DNA of 64,000 nt from Asaia bogorensis (GTDB taxonomy: Bacteria; Pseudomonadota; Alphaproteobacteria; Acetobacterales; Acetobacteraceae). The first letter of the stretch is position 1. Every line of letters begins with the position of its first letter. The notes under the pieces were generated by a model that saw nothing but the letters and a program-made list of their open reading frames with translations, searched no databases and had not been told where the DNA came from. The position numbers and the translations under genes are program-made. Of this stretch, positions 27,642-38,314 are shown piece by piece. The DNA lies in assembly GCF_900465345.1 (NCBI RefSeq), contig NZ_UEGO01000012.1:248001-312000 (forward strand), in the 5' to 3' direction.

Positions 27642-28844
27642 TTACCTTGAGGCAGAGGAAAAATGGTCGGCGATCAGAGCGGCGAGTTTCGCTGCGACAT
27701 CGCCCTTGCTCATTTCGGGCCAGTAATCGGGCGCAGCATCGGACAGAAACAGGATCCTGTTGCGATCCCCTCCGAAAATGCGGTGATCCGCACCAACATC
27801 ATTGGCCAGCAGCCAGTCGCAGTTCTTGCGCGCCCGTTTGCTGATGGCATTGTGTTCAAGGTGTTCTGTTTCGGCAGCGAAGCCAATAATAAGTTCCGGG
27901 CGTTCCGGTCTGGTCGCCGAGAGTGTCGCCAGTATGTCCGGGTTTTCGACGAGGGCGAGTGTCTGGGGCTGGCCGGGTATTTTCTTGCGCTTTTGCGTGG
28001 CGATGTCTTCCATGCGCCAGTCGCCCACCGCAGCCGCGCAGATTGCGACATCGGCTGGCAGGGCCGCTTCGCAGGCCGCCAGCATTTCGCGTGCTGTCTG
28101 CACGTCGATGCGCGTCACAGAGGCCGGGCAGGGCAGGTTTGTCGGCCCACTGACGAGCGTGACCCGCGCACCAAGCCGCGCGCAGGCCTCTGCCACGGCG
28201 TAGCCCTGCTTGCCCGATGAGTGATTGGCGATGAACCGAACGGGATCAATCGGCTCATGGGTTGGCCCCGCCGTGACGAGCACATGACGGCCGGCGAGCA
28301 GCGTAAGAGGAAACAAAGCGGCCTCGATCGCCGCATGAATGGTCTCCGGCGTGCTCAGGCGACCAGGACCAAACTCGCCACAGGCCATCTCGCCGTCATC
28401 CGGCCCGACAAAGAGGCAACCATGCTGACCCAAGGTGGCCAGATTGTGCTGCGTCGCCGGATGTTGCCACATGCGGACATTCATCGCCGGAGCGACCAGC
28501 ACCGGGGTATCGGTGGCAAGCAATAGTGTCGTGGCGAGATCATCTGCCAGACCGTTCGCCATGCGGGCCAGCATATTGGCAGTTGCAGGACAGACGACAA
28601 TCAGATCGGCGCTGCGGGATAGCGCGATGTGATCCATCTGGCTGTCCTCGGCCAGGGAAAGCAGCTCGGTATGCACCGGTGCCCCCGAGAGAGCCTGCAC
28701 AGCGAGCGGCGTTACGAAATGCGTGGCCGATTGCGTCAATACGCATTCGACCGCGATGTCGCTCCGGCGCAGCAGCCGGATCAGTTCCAGTGATTTATAG
28801 GCAGCAATACCACCGCCAATGATCAGGATGACCCGGGCGCGCAT
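27642..28844 (-). CDS. coaBC: Bifunctional phosphopantothenoylcysteine decarboxylase/synthetase
   Basis: Two steps of coenzyme A synthesis in one chain. The N-terminal CoaC flavoprotein domain (residues 1-~180) shows GGGIAAYKSLELIRLL and the conserved APAMNVRMW. The CoaB synthetase domain begins with VLVTAGPTHEPIDPVRFIAN near 190 and has NHSSGKQGYAVAEA, with AAVGDWR further on. At 400 residues it is full length. It sits six bases from both ubiE and dut, making a compact three-gene unit. Confidence 0.95.
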   Translation of the reverse strand: MRARVILIIGGGIAAYKSLELIRLLRRSDIAVECVLTQSATHFVTPLAVQALSGAPVHTELLSLAEDSQMDHIALSRSADLIVVCPATANMLARMANGLADDLATTLLLATDTPVLVAPAMNVRMWQHPATQHNLATLGQHGCLFVGPDDGEMACGEFGPGRLSTPETIHAAIEAALFPLTLLAGRHVLVTAGPTHEPIDPVRFIANHSSGKQGYAVAEACARLGARVTLVSGPTNLPCPASVTRIDVQTAREMLAACEAALPADVAICAAAVGDWRMEDIATQKRKKIPGQPQTLALVENPDILATLSATRPERPELIIGFAAETEHLEHNAISKRARKNCDWLLANDVGADHRIFGGDRNRILFLSDAAPDYWPEMSKGDVAAKLAALIADHFSSASR

Positions 28845-28850
28845 GGAAAA

Positions 28851-29636
28851 TTAGAGCTTCCAGCCGGAATGGATGGCTGCGATACCGCCAGAGAGATTCT
28901 GGTAGCTGACCTTTTCAAGGCCCGCATTGCGCATCATCTCGGCAAGCACCTCCTGCTCGGGGAAGGTGCGGATGCTTTCCGCCAGATACTGATAGCTCTC
29001 GGAGTCCTTGGCGATGATCTGGCCCATCTTGGGCAGAACGCCAAACGACCAGGCATCATAGATTGGGGCCAGAGCCGCCACCTGCACATGGGAAAATTCG
29101 AGGCAGCAGAACTTGCCACCCGGACGCAGGACGCGGCGGGCCTCGCGCAGGACAGCATCCTTGTCGGTGCAGTTTCGCAGCCCGAAAGCAATGGAAACGC
29201 GATCGACGCTGCGATCGGGCAGGGGAATGGCCTCGGCATCGACAACCGAGAACTCGATATCTGTCAGATATCCCTTGCTGGCAGCGCGTGACCGGCCGAC
29301 CTCGAGCATCGAGGCGTTGATGTCTGTCAGCAGGACAGGGCCGCCATTGCTGCGCAGCCAGCCAAAGCTGATATCGCCGGTGCCTCCGGCCAGATCGAGC
29401 AGCTTCAGGTCGCGGCGCGGTGCGAGCGTGTTGATGAAAATGCGCTTCCACACGCGGTGGATACCAAGCGACATCACATCGTTCATGACGTCATAGCGAC
29501 CCGCCACGCTGTCGAACACGGCGCGCACCAGAGGTTTCTTTTCAGCCCGCGGGACAGAGCGGTAGCCGAAATCGGTGGTTTCGTCCCTGTCGGCGTGCGC
29601 TGATTCGGGAGGGGGAAATGATGCGTTGTCGGTCAT
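28851..29636 (-). CDS. ubiE: Ubiquinone/menaquinone C-methyltransferase
   Basis: SAM-dependent methyltransferase of quinone synthesis. Family signatures are visible: VFDSVAGRYDVMNDVMSLG near 40 and the SAM-binding LLDLAGGTGDISF near 78. YQYLAESIRTFPEQ occurs near 215. At 261 residues it has the usual length plus a short acidic N-terminal extension. The product is soluble or peripheral. As acetic acid bacteria use ubiquinone, the ubiquinone branch is the expected role. Divergent from mutM with about 30 bases between starts. Confidence 0.94.
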   Translation of the reverse strand: MTDNASFPPPESAHADRDETTDFGYRSVPRAEKKPLVRAVFDSVAGRYDVMNDVMSLGIHRVWKRIFINTLAPRRDLKLLDLAGGTGDISFGWLRSNGGPVLLTDINASMLEVGRSRAASKGYLTDIEFSVVDAEAIPLPDRSVDRVSIAFGLRNCTDKDAVLREARRVLRPGGKFCCLEFSHVQVAALAPIYDAWSFGVLPKMGQIIAKDSESYQYLAESIRTFPEQEVLAEMMRNAGLEKVSYQNLSGGIAAIHSGWKL

Positions 29637-29666
29637 GTCTCTCTGGATATAGTGTCGGCACCCAAG

Positions 29667-30536
29667 ATGCCAGAGCTACCAGAAGTTGAAACCATCCTGA
29701 ATGGATTAAGATCGGCGCTTGCCGGTCGCCGTATCATCAGCACCGAGGTGCGTCACGATCTGCGCTGGCCGGTGCCCGATGATCTTTCGATCCGGGCGGA
29801 TGGCAAGAAGATCCGTGATGCAACGCGCCTGGGCAAATACATGCTGATTGCCCTCATGCGTGGCCCGACCATATTGATACACCTTGGTATGAGCGGGCGG
29901 ATAAGAATCACGCCCGGATCAGCGAAGGGTAAGCCCTATCAGCCCCTGCGCCATGAGCATGTCACGCTCAGGCTCGATAATGGGACACATATCGGCCTTG
30001 TCGACCCACGGCGTTTCGGTTGCTTTTTGCTGGCCGATGCAGGGCGGGAGCGGGAGCATCCCTTACTGCGACAGCTTGGCGCTGATCCGCTTCAATCTGG
30101 CTTTGATGCTGCCTATCTCCATGAAAAGCTTCATCGCAAGCGCGCGCCCATCAAGACAGCCTTGCTCGACCAGCATGTCGTCGCCGGGCTCGGCAATATA
30201 TATGTGTGTGAGATCCTCTTCCGCGCCGGAATTCACCCTGAGCGTCTGGCCTCGTCTCTGGATGAAACGCAGATTGCCCGTATCGCAGAGATCACCCCCG
30301 CCGTGCTGCGCGAGGCAATCAGCGCGGGGGGGTCGACGCTGCGTGATTATGTGGATGCCGATGGGAAAAAAGGGGCGTTTCAGGATCTGCATCAGGTTTA
30401 TGGCCGCGAAGGGGAGCCTTGTCCCGAATGTCCGGGCTTTCCGGCGTGCGGGGGAATCCGTCGTCTGGTGCAGGCAGGACGGTCAAGCTTCTACTGTCCG
30501 CGGCGTCAGCTGCCACTTTCTTTAGAGGACGCTTGA
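29667..30536 (+). CDS. mutM: Formamidopyrimidine-DNA glycosylase
   Basis: Base-excision repair glycosylase/AP lyase removing 8-oxoguanine and formamidopyrimidines. ATG at 29667 is chosen because it makes the catalytic proline residue 2 (MPELPEVETI); a GTG at 29652 would bury it. HLGMSGR near 70, PRRFG near 115 and VAGLGNIYVCEILFRAGIHP near 170 are the other family blocks. The C-terminal zinc finger is unusual: CPEC is followed by an insert with another cysteine (PGFPACGG), and the final knuckle reads CPRRQ instead of the usual CPxCQ. The fourth standard ligand is therefore missing, although the insert could supply one. Confidence 0.95.
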   Translation: MPELPEVETILNGLRSALAGRRIISTEVRHDLRWPVPDDLSIRADGKKIRDATRLGKYMLIALMRGPTILIHLGMSGRIRITPGSAKGKPYQPLRHEHVTLRLDNGTHIGLVDPRRFGCFLLADAGREREHPLLRQLGADPLQSGFDAAYLHEKLHRKRAPIKTALLDQHVVAGLGNIYVCEILFRAGIHPERLASSLDETQIARIAEITPAVLREAISAGGSTLRDYVDADGKKGAFQDLHQVYGREGEPCPECPGFPACGGIRRLVQAGRSSFYCPRRQLPLSLEDA

Positions 30537-30671
30537 CTGGAAGCGTGAAACTGGACTAAAGGCGAGCCCTCCGCTGGCTCTGCGTCTCTTTTGGAGATGA
30601 TTGGCCGGTATGCTTTATTGTCGTTGCAAGACGACCTAACAAGCCGAACAGAACAGGGCTGAAGAGTAGAA

Positions 30672-30941
30672 ATGGCTAACACCGCCTCTGCGCGCAAGCG
30701 CATCCGTCAGAACGAGCGTCGCCGTGAGCGTAACGTTTCCCGCATGTCCCGCGTCCGTACCTTCGTCAAGAAGGTCGAGAGCGCCATCCTTTCGGGTGAC
30801 AAGGCTGCAGCAAACGACGCTCTGCGTGCTGCCCAGCCGGAAATGCAGCGCGCTGTTGGCAAGGGCGTTCTCGCCGCCAACACCGTCAGCCGCAAGCTGT
30901 CGCGCCTTTCGGCTCGCATCAAGGCTCTGGCTTCGGCCTGA
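30672..30941 (+). CDS. rpsT: 30S ribosomal protein S20
   Basis: Small basic protein binding 16S rRNA in the body of the 30S subunit. The whole 89-residue sequence fits S20: [20 protein letters not shown] at the start, the central helix with FVKKVESAI, and [20 protein letters not shown] at the end. GAAGAG lies before the ATG. It forms its own unit, closed by a strong terminator at 30996. Confidence 0.97.
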   Translation: MANTASARKRIRQNERRRERNVSRMSRVRTFVKKVESAILSGDKAAANDALRAAQPEMQRAVGKGVLAANTVSRKLSRLSARIKALASA

Positions 30942-30995
30942 TCAGATAACAGGGTGGTGCCTCTTCTGAGGCACTCCCCGGTCTGAGCCTACAGG

Positions 30996-31037
30996 AAGAA
31001 CGGGTGTGGTCACGCGACCATATCCGTTCTTTTTTTT
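30996..31037 (+). terminator. Rho-independent terminator of rpsT
   Basis: A 16-bp stem (30996-31011 with 31016-31031, two G.U pairs, loop ACGC) runs straight into a run of eight T (31030-31037). This is one of the few canonical intrinsic terminators in the window. It separates rpsT from dnaA. Confidence 0.85.
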
Positions 31038-31190
31038 CGCCGGTCGTCCCGCTTTATGACATCCGGTTAAGCTTGCCTGTCGCGCGCTGTTTGCCCTATT
31101 CTGTCCGCCCTTTAGCCGGGGATCAGGAAGGTCATGCCTCATTGCACGTGATGGCTCCTGTCGTGTCTTTTGTTACAACTCGGGGGAGTG

Positions 31191-32636
31191 ATGGCAGACG
31201 AAGGGTCTCATACGGATCTTCCTGCAGTGACGGAAACGGTTTCCTGCACCAGCGGAACCGATCCTGTCCTTGCCTCCCAATGGGTCAAGGTGCGCGAAAG
31301 ACTGCGTGTCGAGGTCGGTGACGTCGAGTACCGTACCTGGTTGCAGCAGATTGTGCTCGGCCCGCTGGAAGAGGATGAAATAACTCTCTTTCTGCCAACG
31401 CGCTTTCTGCGTGACTGGGTGCGTGGCCAGTATGGCGACCGCCTGCAGGAGTTATGGCGCAACGAGAACCGCGCCGTTCACCACGTCGAGCTGCAGGTCC
31501 AGCGCGTTGGCGATGGGCTTGCAACGCCGGTTGCCGTCGAGGCTGCGGCCCCAGTGGTCGAGATCGAGGCCCCTGCGGCTCCGGCTGTCACTGTGCAGGA
31601 CGCGCGACACGATCTGGCAGCGCCACTCGATCCGCGCTTCACCTTCGACAGCTTCGTTGTGGGCAAGCCCAACGAGTTTGCCTATGCCTGCGCCCGCCGA
31701 GTGGCTGAAAAGCCATCCAGCCCCGGTTTCAACCCGCTTTTTCTCTATGGCGGTGTCGGTCTGGGCAAGACGCACCTGATGCACGCCATTGGTTCAGAGC
31801 TGACGAGCGGTGGGCGTGTCTCAGTCGCCTATATGTCGGCCGAGAAATTCATGTACCGCTTCATTGCGGCCATTCGCTCGCAATCGACGATGGAATTCAA
31901 GGAGCAGCTGCGCTCGGTCGATGTGCTCATGATCGACGATTTGCAGTTCCTGATCGGCAAGGACAATACGCAGGAAGAGTTCTTCCACACGTTCAATGCC
32001 CTGGTTGATGCAGGCCGTCAGATTGTGGTCAGTGCCGATAAGTCGCCCTCCGACCTTTCGGGGCTTGAGGATCGCCTGCGTACCCGTCTTGGTTGCGGCA
32101 TGGTGGCGGATATTCACGCGACGACGTTCGAGCTGCGTATTTCCATTCTGGAAGCAAAAGCGCTTGCCTCCGGAGTTGCCGTCCCTGCCAAGGTGCTCGA
32201 ATTTCTGGCCCACAAGATCACCTCGAATGTGCGCGAGCTTGAGGGGGCCCTCAATCGCCTGATCGCCCACGCCAATCTTTTTGGCCGCCCTGTCACGCTG
32301 GAAAGCACGCAGGACGTGCTTCATGACATCCTCAAGGCGCATGATCGTCGTGTGACCATTGAGGAGATCCAGCGCAAGGTGTCGGAGCACTGGAATATCC
32401 GCCTGACCGATATGTCGTCGGCCCGTCGTGCACGCGCCGTGGCGAGACCGCGTCAGGTCGCCATGTTCCTTGCCAAGCAGCTTACCAGCCGCTCCCTGCC
32501 GGAAATCGGCCGTAAATTCGGCAACCGTGACCATACCACGGTCATGCATGCTGTCTCGCGCGTGCAGGAACTGATGGAGCGTGATGTTGCCTTTGCAGAA
32601 GACGTGGAATTGCTGCGTCGTATGCTCGAGGGCTGA
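31191..32636 (+). CDS. dnaA: Chromosomal replication initiator DnaA
   Basis: AAA+ initiator that opens oriC and also acts as a transcription factor. Domain I (residues ~20-100) has EYRTWLQQIVL; domain II is an Ala/Val-rich linker. Domain III has Walker A GGVGLGKTHL near 190 and Walker B VLMIDDLQFL near 245. Domain IV ends with the DnaA-box signature FGNRDHTTVMHAVSRV near 445. ATG at 31191 follows GGGGGAG closely; a TTG 21 bases upstream is possible. It is followed by dnaN and recF. I see no cluster of DnaA boxes next to the gene, in line with alphaproteobacteria, where oriC is often elsewhere. Confidence 0.97.
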   Translation: MADEGSHTDLPAVTETVSCTSGTDPVLASQWVKVRERLRVEVGDVEYRTWLQQIVLGPLEEDEITLFLPTRFLRDWVRGQYGDRLQELWRNENRAVHHVELQVQRVGDGLATPVAVEAAAPVVEIEAPAAPAVTVQDARHDLAAPLDPRFTFDSFVVGKPNEFAYACARRVAEKPSSPGFNPLFLYGGVGLGKTHLMHAIGSELTSGGRVSVAYMSAEKFMYRFIAAIRSQSTMEFKEQLRSVDVLMIDDLQFLIGKDNTQEEFFHTFNALVDAGRQIVVSADKSPSDLSGLEDRLRTRLGCGMVADIHATTFELRISILEAKALASGVAVPAKVLEFLAHKITSNVRELEGALNRLIAHANLFGRPVTLESTQDVLHDILKAHDRRVTIEEIQRKVSEHWNIRLTDMSSARRARAVARPRQVAMFLAKQLTSRSLPEIGRKFGNRDHTTVMHAVSRVQELMERDVAFAEDVELLRRMLEG

Positions 32637-32706
32637 TCTTTGCCGCGGCAAGCGGCTCTGCTAGACTGTTTTTTTGTTTTTCGGGTGTTCGAGGGTCTAC
32701 GATCAT

Positions 32707-33831
32707 ATGAAATTCCAGGCTGACCGCACAACGCTGATCCGTGCCCTTGCCCATATCCAGAGCGTTGCGGAAAAGCGCAACACGATCCCCATCCTGGCCA
32801 ATGTCATGCTCTCCATCGAGGGCAATCTTCTGCGTCTGACCGCTACCGACATGGAAATTGCGGTCGTCGAGGAAGTGGCTGCCGAAGGCGCCCGTGACGG
32901 TGCAGTGACCGCCCCGGCCAGTGTCCTTTACGAGATCGTGCGCAAGCTGCCGGACGGCTCGGTGGTCGAACTTGATCACGGTGGCGGTGATGCCCCGCTG
33001 GCGCTGCGCGCCGGACGTTATGCTACCAGCCTGAATGTGCTTCCCGTTGAGGATTTTCCCTCAATGGTCGCCGGCGATCTGCCTTGCGAATTTTCCATCC
33101 CGGCTGCGGTGCTACGTGGGCTGGTTGATCGTACCCGCTTCGCTATCTCGACCGAAGAAACGCGCTACTACCTCAACGGCATCTATTTCCATGTCGCGAA
33201 GGATGGCGAGACGAGCAAGCTGCGTGCTGTCGCAACGGATGGCCATCGTCTGGCCCGCGTCGAGACCGATCTGCCTGCCGGGGCAGCCGATATGCCGGGC
33301 GTCATTATTCCGCGCAAGACCGTGGCCGAACTTCGCAAGCTTCTCGATGAGGGCGCTGGCACGGTGCAGGTCAGCCTGTCCGATACCCGCATCCAGTTCC
33401 GCGTTGGCGCTGTGATGCTGACCTCGAAGCTGATTGACGGAACGTTCCCGGAATACGAGCGCGTCATTCCCAAAAACAATGACCGTTTCCTGAAGGTGAA
33501 CAAGCAGGCCTTTGCAGACGCTGTGGCCCGTGTCGCGGCGATTAGTCAGGAGCGCTCGCGCCCGGTCAAGCTTGCCGTGCAGACCAACCTGCTCACCCTT
33601 TCCGCCATCAGTCCGGATCAGGGCATGGCCAAGGAAGAGCTGGACGAGACAAGCGTTTCCTATGATGGCCCAACACTGGAGATCGGCTTCCAGGCGCGTT
33701 ATCTCAATGACATCACGGACCAGATTGATGTCGAGGCCGAGTTTGCCTTTGCCGATAGTGCGGCACCGACCCTCGTGCGCGACACCAACCTGCCGACAGC
33801 GCTTTACGTGCTGATGCCCATGCGCGTCTGA
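32707..33831 (+). CDS. dnaN: DNA polymerase III beta subunit (sliding clamp)
   Basis: Ring-shaped processivity factor for DNA polymerase III. ATG at 32707 (MKFQADRTTLIRAL) gives 374 residues, the normal length; an upstream frame opening at 32674 has no ribosome site. Three clamp repeats are present, with RNTIPILANVMLSIEG early, TRYYLNGIYFH-type segment mid-chain and the terminal ALYVLMPMRV, which ends in the usual clamp C-terminus. It lies between dnaA and recF. Confidence 0.97.
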   Translation: MKFQADRTTLIRALAHIQSVAEKRNTIPILANVMLSIEGNLLRLTATDMEIAVVEEVAAEGARDGAVTAPASVLYEIVRKLPDGSVVELDHGGGDAPLALRAGRYATSLNVLPVEDFPSMVAGDLPCEFSIPAAVLRGLVDRTRFAISTEETRYYLNGIYFHVAKDGETSKLRAVATDGHRLARVETDLPAGAADMPGVIIPRKTVAELRKLLDEGAGTVQVSLSDTRIQFRVGAVMLTSKLIDGTFPEYERVIPKNNDRFLKVNKQAFADAVARVAAISQERSRPVKLAVQTNLLTLSAISPDQGMAKEELDETSVSYDGPTLEIGFQARYLNDITDQIDVEAEFAFADSAAPTLVRDTNLPTALYVLMPMRV

Positions 33832-33851
33832 TTCGGGAGCGGGCCGCCTTC

Positions 33852-34958
33852 TTGCGTATCAATAGGCTCGTTCTCACGAATTTTCGCAATTACGAGCGTC
33901 TGGTCTGGACGCCGCAAAGCCGCCTCGTTGTGCTCACGGGTGAGAACGGGGCGGGCAAGACCAATCTGCTTGAGGCGCTCTCGCTTCTTGCCCCAGGGCG
34001 TGGATTGAGGGCAGCTTCCAACGCCCAGATTCAGCGCCAGGATGGTGGCCCATGGGGCGTTGTGGCCCGCCTGAATGATGTGGCGGGTGAGGGCATGGAC
34101 CTCGCCACCGGTACCGACCCGGCCAACCCTGTCAGACGTGTTTTCCGCCTTAATAACGAGGTGATCCGCAATCAGGGGCAGATTGCGCCCTACTGCGCAG
34201 TCACATGGTTGACCCCACAGATGGACCGCCTGTTCAGCGACCCGGCTTCCGGGAGACGACGGTTCTTCGACCGCCTTGTACTGGCCCTCGATCCCAATCA
34301 TGCGCGCGAAAGCGCAGCGCATGAGCGTGCCGTAACCCAACGCAACCGGCTTCTCGCGACTCGTCCGGATCAGAAAAGCTGGCTCGATGCCCTCGAGGAC
34401 AGCATCGCGCGCCATGCGGTGGCGCTGACCGCATCGCGCATGGCTCTTGTCGATGCGATGAACGCGACTGCGCTTACAGATGATACGGGGTTTCCCGTCG
34501 CGCGGGTGGCGCTGGAGTGCGAGATTGCGGCTGAACTGCATCGCAGGCCGGCGCTTCTGGTTGAGGATGGCCTGCGGGGGAAACTGGCTGCAGCGCGCGG
34601 CGAGGATGCGCAGCGCAGTACCACGAGTGTCGGCGCGCACAGGACCGATTTTGGCCTTCAGGATGCGGCCAGTGGTCGATCTGCAGCCCTGTCCAGCAGT
34701 GGTCAGCAAAAGGCCATGCTGGTTCATGTCATTCTTAACCATGCCGGTTTGACAGCATCTCGGACAGGCCGAGCCCCGTTTATCCTGCTTGATGAACCTC
34801 TTGTTCATCTTGACTCCCGGCGGCGGGAGGGCTTGCTGGGTTATCTAAGCGATCAGGCCTTCGAGGTGTTCCTGACCGGGACGGATCGCGAGCAGTTCGC
34901 GGCGCTGGGGGCGGGTGTGGACCATCGTAGCGTAATCGCCGGCCGTCTCACCGCCTGA
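33852..34958 (+). CDS. recF: DNA replication and repair protein RecF
   Basis: SMC-like ATPase that helps load RecA at gapped DNA. The start MRINRLVLTNFRNYERLVW is typical, with Walker A GENGAGKTNLLEALSLL near 30. The ABC-type signature region SSSGQQKAMLVHVIL lies near 280, and Walker B ILLDEPLVHLD near 313. A TTG start at 33852 is used because the conserved N-terminus begins exactly there and no ATG is available. At 368 residues it is full length. gyrB, which often follows recF, is absent. Confidence 0.95.
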   Translation: MRINRLVLTNFRNYERLVWTPQSRLVVLTGENGAGKTNLLEALSLLAPGRGLRAASNAQIQRQDGGPWGVVARLNDVAGEGMDLATGTDPANPVRRVFRLNNEVIRNQGQIAPYCAVTWLTPQMDRLFSDPASGRRRFFDRLVLALDPNHARESAAHERAVTQRNRLLATRPDQKSWLDALEDSIARHAVALTASRMALVDAMNATALTDDTGFPVARVALECEIAAELHRRPALLVEDGLRGKLAAARGEDAQRSTTSVGAHRTDFGLQDAASGRSAALSSSGQQKAMLVHVILNHAGLTASRTGRAPFILLDEPLVHLDSRRREGLLGYLSDQAFEVFLTGTDREQFAALGAGVDHRSVIAGRLTA

Positions 34959-35381
34959 TACCCCGGTTGTTTTGTCACTGAATTGTAACACAGGAAGCGT
35001 GGCCTTGTTTCAAGGCAACCCGCTCCAGCAAGTGCGCAATTCGACAAATGTAACAAAAAAAACGCGTATCATTGCCACCTTGCGTGTCGACCTAATGCAG
35101 AAGCGGTCCCACGCTGTCAATATGGCGTACAATGTGAAGTGACTATACGATATAACGTATGATAATGCGCGATGGTAAGTAAAGAATTTGAAAATCCGTG
35201 AATAACACAAGATATATTACATTTCTATTCTTGTTTCACGTCTGATCTTCGGCGTTTCGCCTCAGTCTGCCTTCAGGCGCCATAATCTGGTCAATTCGAG
35301 AATTACATTGTTACTCAATGTTATGAAATTCTGTCGTATGACGGTGTTCTATTGTCGAAGCCATAGGAGTTGGGCCCCCGG
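34959..35381. other. AT-rich gene-free stretch after recF
   Basis: About 420 bases visibly richer in A+T than the flanking genes, without a credible reading frame. An inverted repeat ATACG-N6-CGTAT lies at 35145-35160 and could be an operator. A G/C-rich hairpin-prone segment lies near 35250-35280. The last ~100 bases presumably hold the promoter of the following glycan gene. The composition break suggests this DNA and the next gene entered the recF-guaB interval together. Confidence 0.45.
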
Positions 35382-36530
35382 ATGAAGATAGCGTTCCTAT
35401 ACGTGGCTGAGCCCTATCAATGCTATCACGTGGCCGCTGTTTCCTCCGCCCTGTCCCAGCTACCGAATGTCGAGGTGACGGAATTCGTCAGCTTTCCCGA
35501 GACAGCAAAGCATCTCGACCGTATCCGTGAAACGAATAAGCTGGGTGGTCATATTGTGCGCGGGACACTCAGGATGCCCGCGCGGGCCACGCTGCTGCGC
35601 CGTTTGCGCCGTCTTGATGCCGAGCGCGAACTCGTGATGCGTGCCAACGTCGCCCAGTTGGAAGCATTCGATGCCGTTGTGGCGACAGAATATTCGGCCG
35701 GGCTACTCCGTGAGATGGGTCTCGCACGACCTGCTCTGATCCTGATTCAGCATGGAGCGGGGGATCGTGAGGTCAATGATGAACATCTCATACGCCAGTT
35801 TGACCTCTCTCTCGTTTCCGGACCCAAGATTGCCAAAGCGTTTCTGGCCAAGAAGCTCGCGACGGCTGCCCAGACCCGCATCATTGGCTATCCGAAATTC
35901 GATGCGGTAAGCGGTGATAGGGTCCATCGTGCCCCTGATAGCTGCACGAGACCATTGGCCCTTTATAATCCCCATTATAAAAAGGGCCTCTCGTCGTATC
36001 GTGATTATCTCACGCCGCTCGTCGAGGCCATCAATCGTCTTGACCGATACGACCTGCTCGTTGCGCCCCATGTGAAGATTTTCCACAAGGATTTCGGACG
36101 TCGCCGCCGGCAATTCGAGAAAGTTGTGGGGGGGAGGGTACGTCTCGATACAGCCTCCTCCTCAATGCTCGACATGACCCACACTGCGCGGGCGTCACTC
36201 TATATCGGTGATGTCAGTTCCCAGGTTTACGAGTTCCTGATCACCCCGCGACCCTGTGTTTTTCTTAATCCCCATGGGGTGGCGTGGCGGAACAATCCCC
36301 ATTTTCGTCACTGGACACTGGGGGACGTGGTAGAGCGTCCGGAGGATATCTATCAGGCGCTGGCACAGGCGGAATCGCGTCATGCGCTTTACAAGGCGCG
36401 TCAGGAACGCGTGATTCAGGAGACTTTCGGCTCGCAGCCCCGACGCGGCGCCTCTTTCCGAGCCGCACAGACGATCCGGGACTTTCTTCGTGGCGAGGCT
36501 TCGCCGGTCGGTGCCATCGCAGCCGCCTGA
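35382..36530 (+). CDS. CDP-glycerol glycerophosphotransferase-like protein
   Basis: Probable cell-envelope polymer transferase related to the TagF/CDP-glycerol glycerophosphotransferase family (GT-B-like fold). The N-terminal half starts MKIAFLYVAEPYQ; the C-terminal half has ALYNPHYKKGLSSY near 190, LLVAPHVKIFHKDF near 225 and DVSSQVYEFLITPRPCVFLN near 275. The last resembles the conserved donor-binding segment of that family. ATG at 35382 has AGGAG 12 bases upstream; a TTG at 35370 is too close to it. 382 residues, no signal peptide. It stands alone between recF and guaB, and its acceptor is unknown. A sugar-phosphate rather than glycerol-phosphate donor is possible. Confidence 0.65.
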   Translation: MKIAFLYVAEPYQCYHVAAVSSALSQLPNVEVTEFVSFPETAKHLDRIRETNKLGGHIVRGTLRMPARATLLRRLRRLDAERELVMRANVAQLEAFDAVVATEYSAGLLREMGLARPALILIQHGAGDREVNDEHLIRQFDLSLVSGPKIAKAFLAKKLATAAQTRIIGYPKFDAVSGDRVHRAPDSCTRPLALYNPHYKKGLSSYRDYLTPLVEAINRLDRYDLLVAPHVKIFHKDFGRRRRQFEKVVGGRVRLDTASSSMLDMTHTARASLYIGDVSSQVYEFLITPRPCVFLNPHGVAWRNNPHFRHWTLGDVVERPEDIYQALAQAESRHALYKARQERVIQETFGSQPRRGASFRAAQTIRDFLRGEASPVGAIAAA

Positions 36531-36731
36531 ACCTGGCCCGGCGCATGACTATGGATCAACCATGCTGAATCCGGGCTGGTGCGCCGTCGATAGTGCTGCC
36601 GGTATGCTTCGTCCTGGATGGCAAACAGGTTAAATTTGCAAAGGCTCACGCATTCTCCTGTTTTCAACACGGACCGCTTTGGTCTATGAGGACGCGCCAA
36701 CGGTGGGAAAGCCGCGGGCTTTCCTGATTGA

Positions 36732-38291
<1,560 letters not shown>

Positions 38292-38314
38292 CAAAAACTT
38301 GTAAGCGCGGGAGC

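Noticed and set aside
30942-31190. oriC next to dnaA
   Set aside because: No TTATCCACA boxes or AT-rich unwinding element were found between rpsT and dnaA, and alphaproteobacterial origins are often away from dnaA.
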